The notes beneath the pieces were generated by a model that was given only the letters and a program-made list of their open reading frames with translations, was not told the origin of the DNA and searched no databases. Position numbers and translations under genes: made by a program. A stretch of 64,000 nucleotides of DNA from Sepiola atlantica (lineage: Eukaryota; Mollusca; Cephalopoda; Sepiida; Sepiolidae): positions 98,947,123 through 99,011,122 of the forward strand of contig OY744531.1 in NCBI GenBank assembly GCA_963556195.1, given 5' to 3'. Position 1 is the stretch's first letter. Every line of letters begins with the position of its first letter. Below, in pieces: positions 44,684-54,235 of the stretch.

Positions 44684-44690
<7 letters not shown>
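43701..44690. other. AT-rich sequence without gene
   Basis: Several A and T homopolymers and many stops; nothing recognised. Confidence 0.6.
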
Positions 44691-44754
<64 letters not shown>

Positions 44755-45465
44755 TTATGCTTCGATGCTTCGTTTGTTTATTAAAAAGTTATAAATAGAG
44801 TGTATATATCATCCCCCCCCCCTTTTCTTAAAATACACAACACAAAAATAGAATCTTGTGTTTATTAAAATGTATTGTAAAAAAAAAAGACGCACCCTAT
44901 AAGATTTTATATTATTATGCATTCGGCCCTCATGGGGAGGCAAGTAAATAGTGACATGAAAACATTTTAGAAAAAGAATTCAAAAAGTTTTGTAAATAAA
45001 AGGATAAACACATCCTACATTAAATAATAAATATATAATATAATTCCCCCAATATAAATATTAACCTGTTTTAAAAGAAAAAAATATTTTTGATGCTTTT
45101 ATGTTTCGTTTGTTTATTGAAAAGTTGTAAGTAGAGTGCACGTGTGTGTGGCCAGGTCAACCGGAAAACACCGGTGAAGACAGAAAAGCGTCCCTTTCAT
45201 TTGGGGATTTTTGGGGGGTCCTTATTCCCTGTATGGTCAAATTTTATAAAAGCTTTAATTTGTATTAAACACTTTTGCAAAAATATATAATATATATATC
45301 ACACACCCCTCTCCGAATATAAATATTAACATGTTTTAAAAGAAAAAAGTATTTTGGATGCTTCGCTGTGTGACCAGGTCAACCGGAAGACACCGGTGAA
45401 GACAGAAAAGTGTCCCTTTCATTTGGGAATTGTTTTGGGGTCCGTATTCCCTGTATGGTCCAAAA
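44755..45465 (+). repeat. Direct repeats with GGTCAACCGGAA.ACACCGGTGA
   Basis: 45080-45245 and 45335-45460 share TGCTT..., CCAGGTCAACCGGAA, ACACCGGTGAAGACAGAAAA, GTCCCTTTCATTTGGG and TATTCCCTGTATGGTC. An earlier partial copy starts at 44757. Unclassified. Confidence 0.75.
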
Positions 45466-45589
45466 AAACGAATGTCACCTTTTGAAATGTATTTATTTCA
45501 AATTGTACTGTTTTAGTCGACGGAACGACAGAATTCGATTTTGGAACCATTCATTTTACAATGGGTAAAGTCGTATTTTTTTACCTTAG

Positions 45590-45800
45590 CGACATCAGAT
45601 CAGGGTAAAATCCGGTTCTCGTTAGATCATCGAAGTTAAACGAGGTGGAGCCTGGCCATTACCAGATTGGTGACCATTTGGGAATGCTAGACGCTGTATG
45701 TCATCTTATGACCGGAATATACATTGGTGACCGCTGGTGAATTTGATATTCTTTGTAAACCTCCTCCTTCGGAAGAAGCCGGCATAGCCCGCCCAGGGCT
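45590..45800 (+). mobile_element. 5S-rRNA-headed SINE (SINE3 type), copy 1
   Basis: 45600-45710 aligns with 5S rRNA including its internal promoter region: ATCATCGAAGTTAAACGAGG, GGAGCCTGGCCATTACCAGA, TTGGTGACCATTTGGGAATG and GACGCTGTATGTCAT. It is followed by a body (AATTTGATATTCTTTG, then CTCCTCCTTCGGAAGAAGCC) shared with 52115-52310. The shared non-5S body distinguishes a SINE from a 5S gene. Confidence 0.85.
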
Positions 45801-46450
45801 CATAATACTCCAGATATTTACTGGTTCGACATCAGATTAATCACCAATCATTATCTTTTCTGATCGAACTATCTCATTGTTTAATGTGTGTGAAAGGTGA
45901 TAACGTACGTGCGAACACGAAATACCTTAGCGTATTATTATATACATTAGCGTTTTGTTTTATATATTTCTCTCCCTCAGACCTGGCTCACTTCTTTGTT
46001 TTTCATTCAGTTGTGTTCCCTATTCTAAAGTCATTCCCATTTGTTCTCTTCTGTTTAGATATGTAATAAATATTTATGTTTCGTCGACGCAGCTAGTGTA
46101 GTTGGCGGATACAGATAACTAAGTTGCACGACCGCACACGCAATAGAAAGTACAAACTTCCGTGCGTTTCTGGTGTCGTCTCGTGGTGTGCAGAGAGCTA
46201 TCAAGAATAACCTACCCGACACCCAGACAAGTTTCCTTGTATTACACACGTAAAACACAGGAAGAAACATATGCCACCAAACAGATTTATGCCAGATGCA
46301 GTAATCAATACGGTTGCGTGAACCGACTGTTTAGACAAACCGGCATTCAACGGGTCAGCTATAATGGATAGGATCGCGTACCACGCCGAGTTTTAATCCT
46401 GCTCGATTCTTTTACGCACGAATTCTATTGGAAAAAACTATTGACACACA

Positions 46451-46861
46451 AAATCCTTCTGGGTATTATTTACCTCCTCTTCAGGAGGTTAGGCACAAGG
46501 CCAGTTTTATCTTGCTCCCACAAGGTCAGATGTGACCCAAGGTCGGGTCGGGAAAGTGGGACTTGAAAAGCCAGTGCCCGAGAAGGTGAGCACTCTGGCC
46601 ATTAAAAATTGCCTGAGCAGCCCTGTCGGCATTCCCCCGGTAAGAGCGCCTCAGGCAGTAAGCAATAAACCTACTCCTCCCCAAAGAGGGGAGGCAAAGC
46701 CTGGGAGGGTGGACCTCCTAGAACTGCACAGGCGAACCCACAGACAGGCGTAAATCAAGCCCCGAAGGCCAAGACGATACCAGTCTATGGGGTGCAGTAT
46801 CCATTTGAACAGATACTACACTTTGATCTTAACCAAAAGGCCAACAAATCCTTCTGGGTAT
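46451..46861 (-). mobile_element. U2-snRNA-headed SINE with 16-bp target-site duplication
   Basis: Minus-strand, full-length copy. AAATCCTTCTGGGTAT stands at 46451-46466 and again, perfectly, at 46846-46861, immediately outside the tail and the U2 head (GTTGGCCTTTTGGTTAAGAT on minus). That is the hallmark of LINE-machinery retroposition. The body has GGTGGACCTCCTAGAACTGC and CCTCCCCAAAGAGGGGAGG. The right-hand duplication passes straight into LINE coding sequence, so the SINE landed in a LINE remnant. Confidence 0.95.
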
Positions 46862-47190
46862 ACGTTAAATCCGTTACGAAGAATGTTGGCTCTCTCTACC
46901 GGACTAGTAACCTTTTTATATCTGTCAGTATCTTATATCTCTATAAGGCCACCATTCGCCCATGCATGGAGTATTGTTGCCTCATCTGGGCTGGTGCACC
47001 AACCACTAGTCTCTCATTTTGGATAGGGTACAAGAAAGAGTCTCTTACCTAATAGGTCCCGCACTGTCTACCAAGCTCCAGCTCATGTCGCATCGCCACA
47101 TTGTTGCGTCTCTGCGCTTGTTTTACAAGTACTTCCACGAAATGTGATCCGACGAACTTACTGCACGTGTACCTACACAACAACACTTTA
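46855..47190 (+). pseudogene. LINE RT C-terminal remnant (family L1x, plus)
   Basis: Plus-strand frame with Lys-Ser-Val-Thr-Lys-Asn-Val-Gly-Ser-Leu-Tyr-Arg, Tyr-Lys-Ala-Thr-Ile-Arg-Pro-Cys-Met-Glu-Tyr-Cys-Cys and Ile-Trp-Ala-Gly-Ala-Pro, then a frameshift. Ser-His-Arg-His-Ile-Val-Ala-Ser-Leu-Arg-Leu-Phe-Tyr-Lys follows in another phase with a stop inside. Same region as 32680-33170 but from another copy. Confidence 0.85.
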
Positions 47191-47399
47191 GTTGTTACGT
47201 CATGTGCCCCCATCTGGATAATCTGCTTGAGTCAAAATGTTTTAAGATATCCTTCTTAATGTATCCAAAGATGGAAACCAGGCTTACGAGGGTGTACCTC
47301 CTGGGACTACCCAATACAGATAAAAGGTTATCGAATTGGCCTAGTCTCTATCGGACTGATTGTCGAGGACGGATCCTTAACTGGTATGTTAGGTGTAAA

Positions 47400-47660
47400 A
47401 AATGAAAACAGCTTTCTTCACCTATGTATTTACTTCTTTCCCTCTGTAAGAAGGTGGGGAGAATCAAGCCAACGCCCATAAAGAAGAGGCACTCTGGACT
47501 GTTAAAAATTGCCTGAGCAACCCTATCGGTATTCCCCACTCAGTACGCCTCGGGTAGTTAGCAATAAACTATCTCCACGCCAAAGGGGAAAGATAATGCC
47601 TGGTATGGTGGACCTCCTAGAACTACCCAGGACTAATACCCCAGCCCGACAGTCTCACTT
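47400..47660 (-). mobile_element. Divergent U2-SINE body
   Basis: On plus: GAAGAGGCACTCTGGACTGT, TTGCCTGAGCAACCCTATCG, GTATTCCCCACTCAGTACGC and GGTGGACCTCCTAGAACTAC follow the order of the U2-headed SINE body with many changes. The U2 head is lost. Confidence 0.7.
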
Positions 47661-47861
47661 AAAAATATATACAAAAAAAAATATCGCGGTGAACAGTCCA
47701 CTCGTAGAGAATAAGGAAGTTTGGAATAGTTCATTCTTCTCACCATGTTTTTTAGGTTTCGTATTCCCAGTAAGGAAGTGGTTTTCGACTTTCTTGGGTA
47801 GACCGCCGCATGAGAGCGGGTATTGAATATTCTAATTCAGGTCGTATATCTCTAGATTCGA

Positions 47862-48194
47862 TTACGTAGAGTGAGGAGGAGGAGGAGGAGGAGGAGGAGG
47901 AGGAGGAGGAGAAAAGCGAACCGATACGATTGAAGGTTCAGTCGGTGATCCGGGCACCAGACAACAATGGCTCTCAAAGGCAGGGAACAGTGGTTCCTCG
48001 AAACCAGAATTTAAACTCTCCCAAGTTGGAAAGTTTGGAAGCCGATCTTCCCCGATTGGAGCTATGTCGCGAACAGAGACAGTTGTTTCTCGCTTGTTAG
48101 TCAAACCTATGTGCGCGTTCTGAGGCTTATCCTCAATCAAATTTATTTCATGCCCCGATGGGTCATGCTTACTATTACAGACATATCGGCACAA
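47862..48194 (-). other. Unrecognised 110-codon frame ending in polyproline
   Basis: Residues 1-90 are non-repetitive, with Glu-Thr-Thr-Val-Ser-Val-Arg-Asp-Ile-Ala-Pro and Trp-Glu-Ser-Leu-Asn-Ser-Gly-Phe-Glu-Glu patches. The last ~15 are Pro from the (GGA)n run at 47877-47912. Starts with ATG at 48194. No domain recognised. It could be an exon remnant or a repeat; no splice or promoter evidence. Confidence 0.25.
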
Positions 48195-48204
48195 TAAGAA
48201 TGGT

Positions 48205-48415
48205 TAGGCCCTATTTACTTGCCTCCCCACCGAGGTTAGTCAGACAATAGGTCCGTTTTTAATATAGGGGACATTCAGCTCCCCCAAAAAGGAGGTATAC
48301 TGAAGTAGGACAAAACTAAAAGTTGCCTCAGTCTTAAAGGATTTCTCCTTCACTGACCAAGGACAGCAAAAGATGAAGCGTTGGGTTAGAACAGATACTA
48401 CACTTTAGATTATTT
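48205..48415 (-). mobile_element. U2-snRNA-headed SINE, subfamily B
   Basis: The 5' head on minus reads TAAAGTGTAGTATCTGTTCT. The tail end is TTTACTTGCCTCCCCACCGA (plus). The body (AGCTCCCCCAAAAAGGAGGT) differs from subfamily A. A tail-side relative lies at 60205-60340. Confidence 0.65.
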
Positions 48416-48439
48416 ATTTGTAGAAAATACTTTAAAAAT

Positions 48440-48650
48440 TACATTTAAAAAAAAATTAGGCACAAGGCCATTAAAAGTGTGGGGAAAATTTGTGTCGTTG
48501 GTCATTCTTGGTCTAAAATGATAAAGATGGCTATCCTACTCTAAAATAGAATCATCTCAGTTACCACAATACCACATTTACACTAGGAGACGTCCTACTT
48601 AAGATAGCCCAAATTTTTTGGAAATACTACACTTTGATCTGAGGCAAAAA
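48440..48650 (-). mobile_element. U2-snRNA-headed SINE, third body type
   Basis: Head on minus: GCCTCAGATCAAAGTGTAGT. At the other end TTAGGCACAAGGCCATTAAA carries the same tail as subfamily A. The ~150 bp between are unrelated to subfamily A, so head and tail are shared while the middle differs. Confidence 0.65.
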
Positions 48651-48730
48651 CCACATGTAAACATGTGGTTTGTCCAATTAGCTAAAATGTCGGATACTGT
48701 TAGAAACAACGTAAAAATGGTTTATGGCAT

Positions 48731-49165
48731 AGTTGTTAGACTGGACCACGTCTAACATTGTCTTAGGTAAGTTGTTAGACTGGACCACGTCTAACATTGT
48801 CTTAGGTAAGTTGTTTGACTGGACCACGTCTAACATTGTCTTAGGTAAGTTGTTAGACTGGACCACGTCTAACATTGTCTTAGGTAAGTTGTTAGACTGG
48901 ACCACGTCTAACATTGTCTTAGGTAAGTTGTTAGACTGGACCACGGCTAACATTGTGTTAGGTAAGTTGTTAGACTGGACCACGTCTAACATTGTCTTAG
49001 GTAAGTTGTTAGACTGGACCACGTCTAACATTGTCTTCGGTAAGTTGTTAGACTGGACCACGTCTAACATTGTCTTAGGTAAGTTGTTAGACTGGACCAC
49101 GGCTAACATTGTGTTAGGTAAGTTGTTAGACTGGACCACGTCTAACATTGTGTTAGGTAATTTGT
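48731..49165. repeat. 39-bp minisatellite, 11 units, each with a hairpin
   Basis: GGACCAC recurs every 39 bp from 48743 to 49133. Each unit contains GTTAGAC and, after TGGACCAC, its reverse complement GTCTAAC, making a near-palindrome of 22 bp. Units 6 and 10 share a GGCTAACATTGTGTTAGG variant, so a four-unit block was probably duplicated. Both strands are open (multiple of three), with Leu-Asp-Trp-Thr-Thr and Val-Val-Gln-Ser-Asn-Asn repeats; not supported as genes. Confidence 0.95.
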
Positions 49166-49639
49166 GTCTTTGTGAGATGATAGGTGGGTAGATATGTAGA
49201 TAATTATGCTTGCCTTCTCTTAAATATAAAATTTGACATACGTATATTCGTTAAAATAATAGATGCACAAAGAGGCTTAATAAATAAATTCAAAAATAAC
49301 TTCTACATAGAAATGTGGTTGAAATTCGAGCCAACGGGACATTATGTAATTCGTGTGATATCTTATGCAGACATGATGTCGTGTCTGGCATCAAATATGT
49401 ATCAGAAAGAATGTCTCTAAATGCTCATAAATACTCACGCGTAGAAAGCACGTACACACTGGACGAATCTCGTCACGTGGGGATTTTCTTTTTCCTTTTC
49501 TTTCCTCTGTTTACTGACTTCTTCCTCTCTTGGTTACGTACTTGGTCTATTTCTCTCTTTTTTTTCCTCTTCTTCCTCTTTTTTTTCTTTTTTTTTAAAT
49601 TTTTTTTTCTATTTTGTCTGTTGTCTCTTTTTGGTTTAC

Positions 49640-50230
49640 CATCACTTATCATAGCCATTCGAGGATAAGGATTAATTAGATAGCTAGATTGTCAGTTGAA
49701 TGATGAAGAATATTATGAGACGATTGAAAATGCTGAATGGAATGAACAAAGTTTGATTACTTATGGAAACGGTTTATAAAAACGTATATGTTGACATTTG
49801 ATTTGGTGGGAACCAAGTTGTAATCAGTAGGGGAGCGGTCCAACGGTAATGTGTTCCACAGACAGTAAACCCTTGCAAAGAAGCTTTGTCCGTCGAAATC
49901 ACGTCTGACGCTAAGCACATGGAGGAAGAAAAGAAAAAAAATTTAGATGCAGAAAAACGAGTTCTTGCTGCGAATGTCTTACAAAGTGGAACCAACGATT
50001 TGAGCTCAGTCGAGCACCTTCAATGGAAGAACGATAGAGTAGAGAGAGACTAGCAACGTATTTTCTGTGCGAAAGAAGGTGTAAGTGGGAGAAGAGATCA
50101 CTCCAACAAGATTTCTAAGTCGATTGTGTACTCCATCAAAGTAGAAAAGAGTGATTTGTATGGCACCTCCCAAGATGTGGCAGCAGTATTTCACCTTTGG
50201 ACGTATCTGACACTTATAGAGGTCAAAGAT
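49640..50230 (-). mobile_element. LINE 3' end (family L2), first of two in tandem
   Basis: On minus: Met-Lys-Tyr-Cys-Cys-His-Ile-Leu-Gly-Gly at 50194 downward, then Asn-Arg-Leu-Arg-Asn-Leu-Val-Gly, followed by frameshifted remains to the tail at 49640 (ATCATAGCCATTCGAGGATA on plus). Same order as 50295-50835. A T/C-rich run (49480-49625) precedes it. Confidence 0.8.
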
Positions 50231-50294
50231 CGCATCTGGAGTTATGTACTTTACTGTATGAACTTAATACTTATGGGGCAGTTTTGACAAGAAT

Positions 50295-50835
50295 TTGTTG
50301 ATATTGGATTTTAAAAAATTATGTTGTAACCAGCAGGGAAGCGGCCCCGCGGTGATGTGTTCCACAGACGGGAAGCCCTGGCACGAAGCTTTGTCCATGG
50401 AAATTTCGCCTAACGCTAGGCATATGGAGGACAAAGAAAAGTATTTTTTTCGATGTGATAGAAAAACGAGTTCATGCTGTGAATGTCTTACAAGGAGGAA
50501 TCAACGATTGGAGCTCAGTCGAGCACCTTTCATGGTAATAATCGTAGAGCAGAGAGAGACTAGCAACATCTTTTTTGTGAGAAAGGGGTTGTAGGGAAGA
50601 GAAAAGATCATTCTCCGCCAGTTTTTAAAGTCGATTTTGTACTCTGTCAAGGCAGACAAAAGTGCTCTGTGCGGCACCTCCCCATATGTGGCAACAGTAC
50701 CTCCCCATCTTTGGACGTATCTCTTTTATAGATAGAGGATTGCTTTGTTTCATTTCCTCTTCTTCCTCTTCTTTTTTCTTCTTTTTTTCCTTTTTGTCTA
50801 TTTTTTTTCTTACTAAGAAATCATCACTTCTCAGT
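50295..50835 (-). mobile_element. LINE 3' end (family L2), second in tandem
   Basis: On minus: Arg-Tyr-Cys-Cys-His-Ile-Trp-Gly-Gly-Ala-Ala and Asp-Arg-Val-Gln-Asn-Arg-Leu, then frameshifts, aligned with the copy at 49640-50230. A further tail piece (CAAAAGCCACTCAATGATAC) at 50838 begins yet another copy. Two to three truncated copies in one orientation suggest local duplication. Confidence 0.8.
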
Positions 50836-50956
50836 ACCAAAAGCCACTCAATGATACGGGTTAATGAGATGGATAGATTTTAAGTTTAATAATAAACAGT
50901 ATTATGAGAGGATTATTTATTTCTGTGTAACCGAATCTTCATGTTCGATCCCCTTT

Positions 50957-51009
50957 GGACACACATCGTAAATTGCAGGATGATTAATGTTTCATTCGTT
51001 ATTTATTTC
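50957..51009 (+). repeat. Direct repeat flanking the telomeric array, left
   Basis: GGACACACATCGTAAATTGC followed by AGGATGATTAATGTTTCATT matches 51480-51532 with few differences, placing the telomeric array between two direct repeats. Confidence 0.85.
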
Positions 51010-51014
51010 GATGT

Positions 51015-51082
51015 AACCCACACCCCAACCCCAACCCTAACCCTAACCAGAACCCTAAACCCAAACCCTAACCAGAACCCTA

Positions 51083-51121
<39 letters not shown>

Positions 51122-51177
51122 CCCTAACCCTAACCCTAACCCTAACCCAAACCATAACCTAAACCCCAACCCTAACC

Positions 51178-51218
<41 letters not shown>

Positions 51219-51328
51219 CCCTTACCCTAACCCTAACCCTAAACCCAAACCCTAACCCAAACCCTAAACCTTAAACCCTAACCCTAACCCTAAACCCAAA
51301 CCCAAACCCTAACCCTAACCCTAACCCA

Positions 51329-51367
<39 letters not shown>

Positions 51368-51462
51368 CCCTAACCCTAACCCTAAACCCAAACCCTAACC
51401 CTAACCCAAACCCTAACCCAAACCCTAACCCTAACCCTAACCCTTACCTTAACTGCAACTTC
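51015..51462. repeat. Interstitial telomeric array (CCCTAA)n
   Basis: About 450 bp of CCCTAA with CCCAAA, CCCTAAA and similar variants, C-rich strand on plus. TTAGGG is the common metazoan telomere repeat. The length and degeneracy point to an old internal site, and ordinary repeats lie on both sides. Confidence 0.97.
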
Positions 51463-51479
51463 ACCGTCGATACTTTTTT

Positions 51480-51532
51480 GGACACACATCGTAAATGGCA
51501 GGATTATAAATGTCTCATTTAGTGTTTATTTG
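51480..51532 (+). repeat. Direct repeat flanking the telomeric array, right
   Basis: GGACACACATCGTAAATGGC followed by AGGATTATAAATGTCTCATT, partner of 50957-51009. 51533-51960 that follows shows no gene (a 74-codon frame at 51530 is unrecognised). Confidence 0.85.
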
Positions 51533-51964
51533 TGTTTTGGGAAATGCCCCTTCAGCTTCGATAGTTTATGGCCACGCCACATCCCTTTCGTTAACACAAA
51601 GGTTTCGTTTCTTTCTGGCATTTTGAAAATGCACAATCAAGAGCAGCGGAATCCACTGAAATGTTTCGTAATGTACACCTCCCAGCAATCCGCCTTTGGT
51701 ATTTCTTTTATGTCCAAGAATTTTACTCTTTCTACACATTATCTGCTTTTTTAAGTTTGTCTTTGATTTTGGCGAATGGAGAGATTCAACGCAGTTAATG
51801 CAAAACTGATTACTTGGAATTGAAAAAAAAAGGTAAGGTACAACCGGAAATCAAAATACGATGCATAACTCGCTACCGGATGTACACTTGCCTCCTGAAA
51901 GTATTAGATCATGCGTCTGATTTGAGTTAATGCTATTTACGTTATTACATAAGGTAACTGAATA

Positions 51965-52035
51965 AGATAAAAAGAATCTGAAGAAGACCGAAGAGTACAA
52001 CGGCCGAAACGTTGTGCTAATAACAATCAAGATAG
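51965..52035 (+). repeat. CTGAAGAAG..GGCCGAAACGTTG motif
   Basis: TCTGAAGAAGACCGAAGAGT followed by ACAACGGCCGAAACGTTGTG resembles a decayed hammerhead-type core (CTGAWGA, stem, GAAA). It shares GAAACGTTG with 6470-6600 and 1040-1100. Stem II is not convincingly paired; related dispersed repeat only. Confidence 0.35.
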
Positions 52036-52114
52036 TGAATACAGTCTGTAAAATGCAAATGATGTAAGATTCTCCCTAATGTTACATATTTCATTGGCAG
52101 TTATATACAGCATA

Positions 52115-52310
52115 ATTACTTTGACATACCGGAGTTAAGCGATTTTGAGCCAGGTCAGTACTAGGTAGGTGACCATTTGAGAATACTAGGCACTGTATAT
52201 CATTTGCCCTGACATGTATGCGGTTGAGAATCACATGTTAATGTAATATTCTTTAAATACTTCCTCCTTCGTTAAAAGCCGACATAGCCCGACCAGGAAA
52301 AATGTCTCGC
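52115..52310 (+). mobile_element. 5S-rRNA-headed SINE (SINE3 type), copy 2
   Basis: CGGAGTTAAGCGATTTTGAG, CAGTACTAGGTAGGTGACCA and TTGAGAATACTAGGCACTGT follow the 5S rRNA order, with the 5' third missing. The body TAATATTCTTTAAATAC, CTCCTTCGTTAAAAGCCGAC and ATAGCCCGACCAGG matches copy 1 at 45590. Confidence 0.8.
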
Positions 52311-52339
52311 CAGGTATGATGTATATAATGTCCCCTATC

Positions 52340-52475
52340 CACAACCACTAAAGAATAATACCACCAATGGAATCGTTAATAAAATTCACAATAATTTCTG
52401 CATACCAACCATATTTGGTGCAAATAAACTTACATCGATGCCTGGCTTTTCCACCAAGTTACAGTCATGAATTTT
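52340..52475 (+). repeat. Dispersed repeat R6, copy 3
   Basis: CACCAATGGAATCGTTAATA, TTTCTGCATACCAACCATAT and GCTTTTCCACCAAGTTACAG match R6, which is truncated where the 30-bp satellite starts. Confidence 0.75.
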
Positions 52476-52477
52476 CA

Positions 52478-53027
52478 ATATTAACATTTATTCATATAAA
52501 TAGATAAACATTAACATTTATTCATATCAATAGATAAACATTCACATTTATTCACATCAATAGATAAATATTAATGTTTATTCATATAAATAGATAAACA
52601 TTAACATTTATTCATATAAATATATAAACATTAACATTTATTCATATCAATAGATAAACATTAACATTTATTCATATCAATAGATAAACATTAACATTTA
52701 TTCATATCAATAGATAAACATTAACATTTATTCATATCAATAGATAAACATTCACATTTATTCATATGAATAGATAAACATTAATGTTTATTCATATAAA
52801 TAGATAGATATTAACATTTATTCGTATCAATGTATAAACATTAACATTTATTCATATCAACATATAAACATTAACATTTATTCATATCAACATATAAAGA
52901 TTAACATTTATTCATATCAATATATAAACATTAAAATGTATTCATATAAATAGATAAACATTAACATTTATTCATATAAATAGATAAACATTAACATTTA
53001 TTCATATAAATAGATAGATATTAACAT
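52478..53027. repeat. 30-bp A+T satellite, ~18 units
   Basis: AACATTTATTCATATCAATA plus GATAAACATT repeats at exact 30-bp steps with small changes (Ca/Aa, GAT/TAT/CAT). A single unit-like CTATAGATAGATAAATATTA at 54722 in the related repeat R7 copy suggests the satellite expanded from an R7 element. Confidence 0.95.
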
Positions 53028-53235
53028 TTTGGCAAATTTGACACAAATTAATTCATCTTTTAAATAAGAACATAAAGAAAGAATAAATCAATTCGCCCGA
53101 GCGATGGTGTGTGTATGGGAAGACGCTTATTCTTAACTGGCAATATAAAAATAGCTGAAAATGTACGTTTTTAAACAAGTGCGAAACGTTTTTCCACGGA
53201 ATTAAAACAAGCATTGAATTTAAAAACAAAAAAAA
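53015..53235 (+). repeat. Dispersed repeat R7, copy 1
   Basis: ATATTAACATTTTGGCAA, AACATAAAGAAAGAATAAAT and GCCCGAGCGATGGTGTGTGT match 54735-54860. It follows directly on the satellite. Confidence 0.75.
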
Positions 53236-53424
53236 ACAAAAAATGTAGCGTAGCTAACAGGAGGGACGGAGGGAAGGAGAAAGCAGTCAGTCAGCCTCTC
53301 CCTTTCTCTAGTAAATTTTCTTGTTTGAGCCTTGGCATTATATCTTCCTTTTAAATAAATGTTTTAGTCATTTATTCTTTTTTTATCAAATCACTTTAAT
53401 TATTGTTAATATAGAAAAAACTAT

Positions 53425-53429
<5 letters not shown>

Positions 53430-53506
<77 letters not shown>

Positions 53507-53516
53507 ATAGTTGTTT
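53430..53516. repeat. (AT)n inside a TGCATA/TATGCA hairpin
   Basis: AAACTATTGCATAT precedes and ATATGCAATAGTTG follows the (AT)n, so the run is the centre of a short palindrome. Confidence 0.95.
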
Positions 53517-53671
53517 CCATCTTTAAATCTCCATTCACCGGATACCTTATCAACGGACATTCACCAACTGGACAGACTCCATTTTTTTTACACACACTCT
53601 TACTCTCCATTATTTTATATTTTTTCAAATTTTGAATTTTGGCTTTTCCACTGCCAACTGATCCATCTATG

Positions 53672-53727
53672 TAATTCCTCTGATGATAAGATTTTAATCT
53701 TTGAAAAGCCTTGGATTAAGGAAAGAA
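53672..53727 (+). ncRNA. Type I hammerhead ribozyme motif (family H3), copy 1
   Basis: Parts: stem I TTCCT (53675-53679) with AGGAA (53719-53723), CTGATGA (53680-53686), stem II AAGATT/AATCTT (53688-53693 with 53696-53701) with U.U at its base, GAAA (53703-53706), then AGCCTTGGAT and TTA with predicted cleavage after A53718. A second copy at 58415-58470 keeps the same layout. The cleavage triplet is TTA rather than GTC, and stem III is imperfect here. Confidence 0.65.
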
Positions 53728-53869
53728 AAATAAACATGTTTTTATCGAGTACACCTTGCATTGAACAATCGAAGTTGAAATAGCTTTGTCATTCGTACAT
53801 CTTTATCTCTCTTCCTTCATTTATCTTTATAATTGCTCTATCTCGTATATTGAGCTTAAATCATTCACT

Positions 53870-53901
53870 ATAGGTTATATCCTCTAAAAGTATACTTTTA
53901 A

Positions 53902-53981
<80 letters not shown>

Positions 53982-54089
53982 TAAAAATTTTAGAAACCAG
54001 ATAACTTGACGCAAAATGTTGTCAAATAAATGAAATATTTAAACCATTTCACTATAGGTTCTATCCTCTAAATGTATACTTTTAGTTTC

Positions 54090-54182
<93 letters not shown>

Positions 54183-54235
54183 CTTTGAAACTTTAGAACC
54201 AGACAATATGACACGAGATTTTGTCAAATAAATGA
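53870..54235 (+). repeat. Tandem duplicate of an (AT)n-containing unit
   Basis: 53873-54030 and 54048-54240 are direct copies: CACTATAGGTT.TATCCTCTAAA, TATACTTTTA.TTT, (AT)n, CTTTAGAA.CCAGA and TTGTCAAATAAATGAAATATTTA. The (AT)n lengths differ (about 68 and 87). Confidence 0.85.

Noticed and set aside
45600..45710. Functional 5S rRNA gene
   Set aside because: Many differences from 5S rRNA, no T-run terminator at the right place, and a shared non-5S body with 52115-52310.
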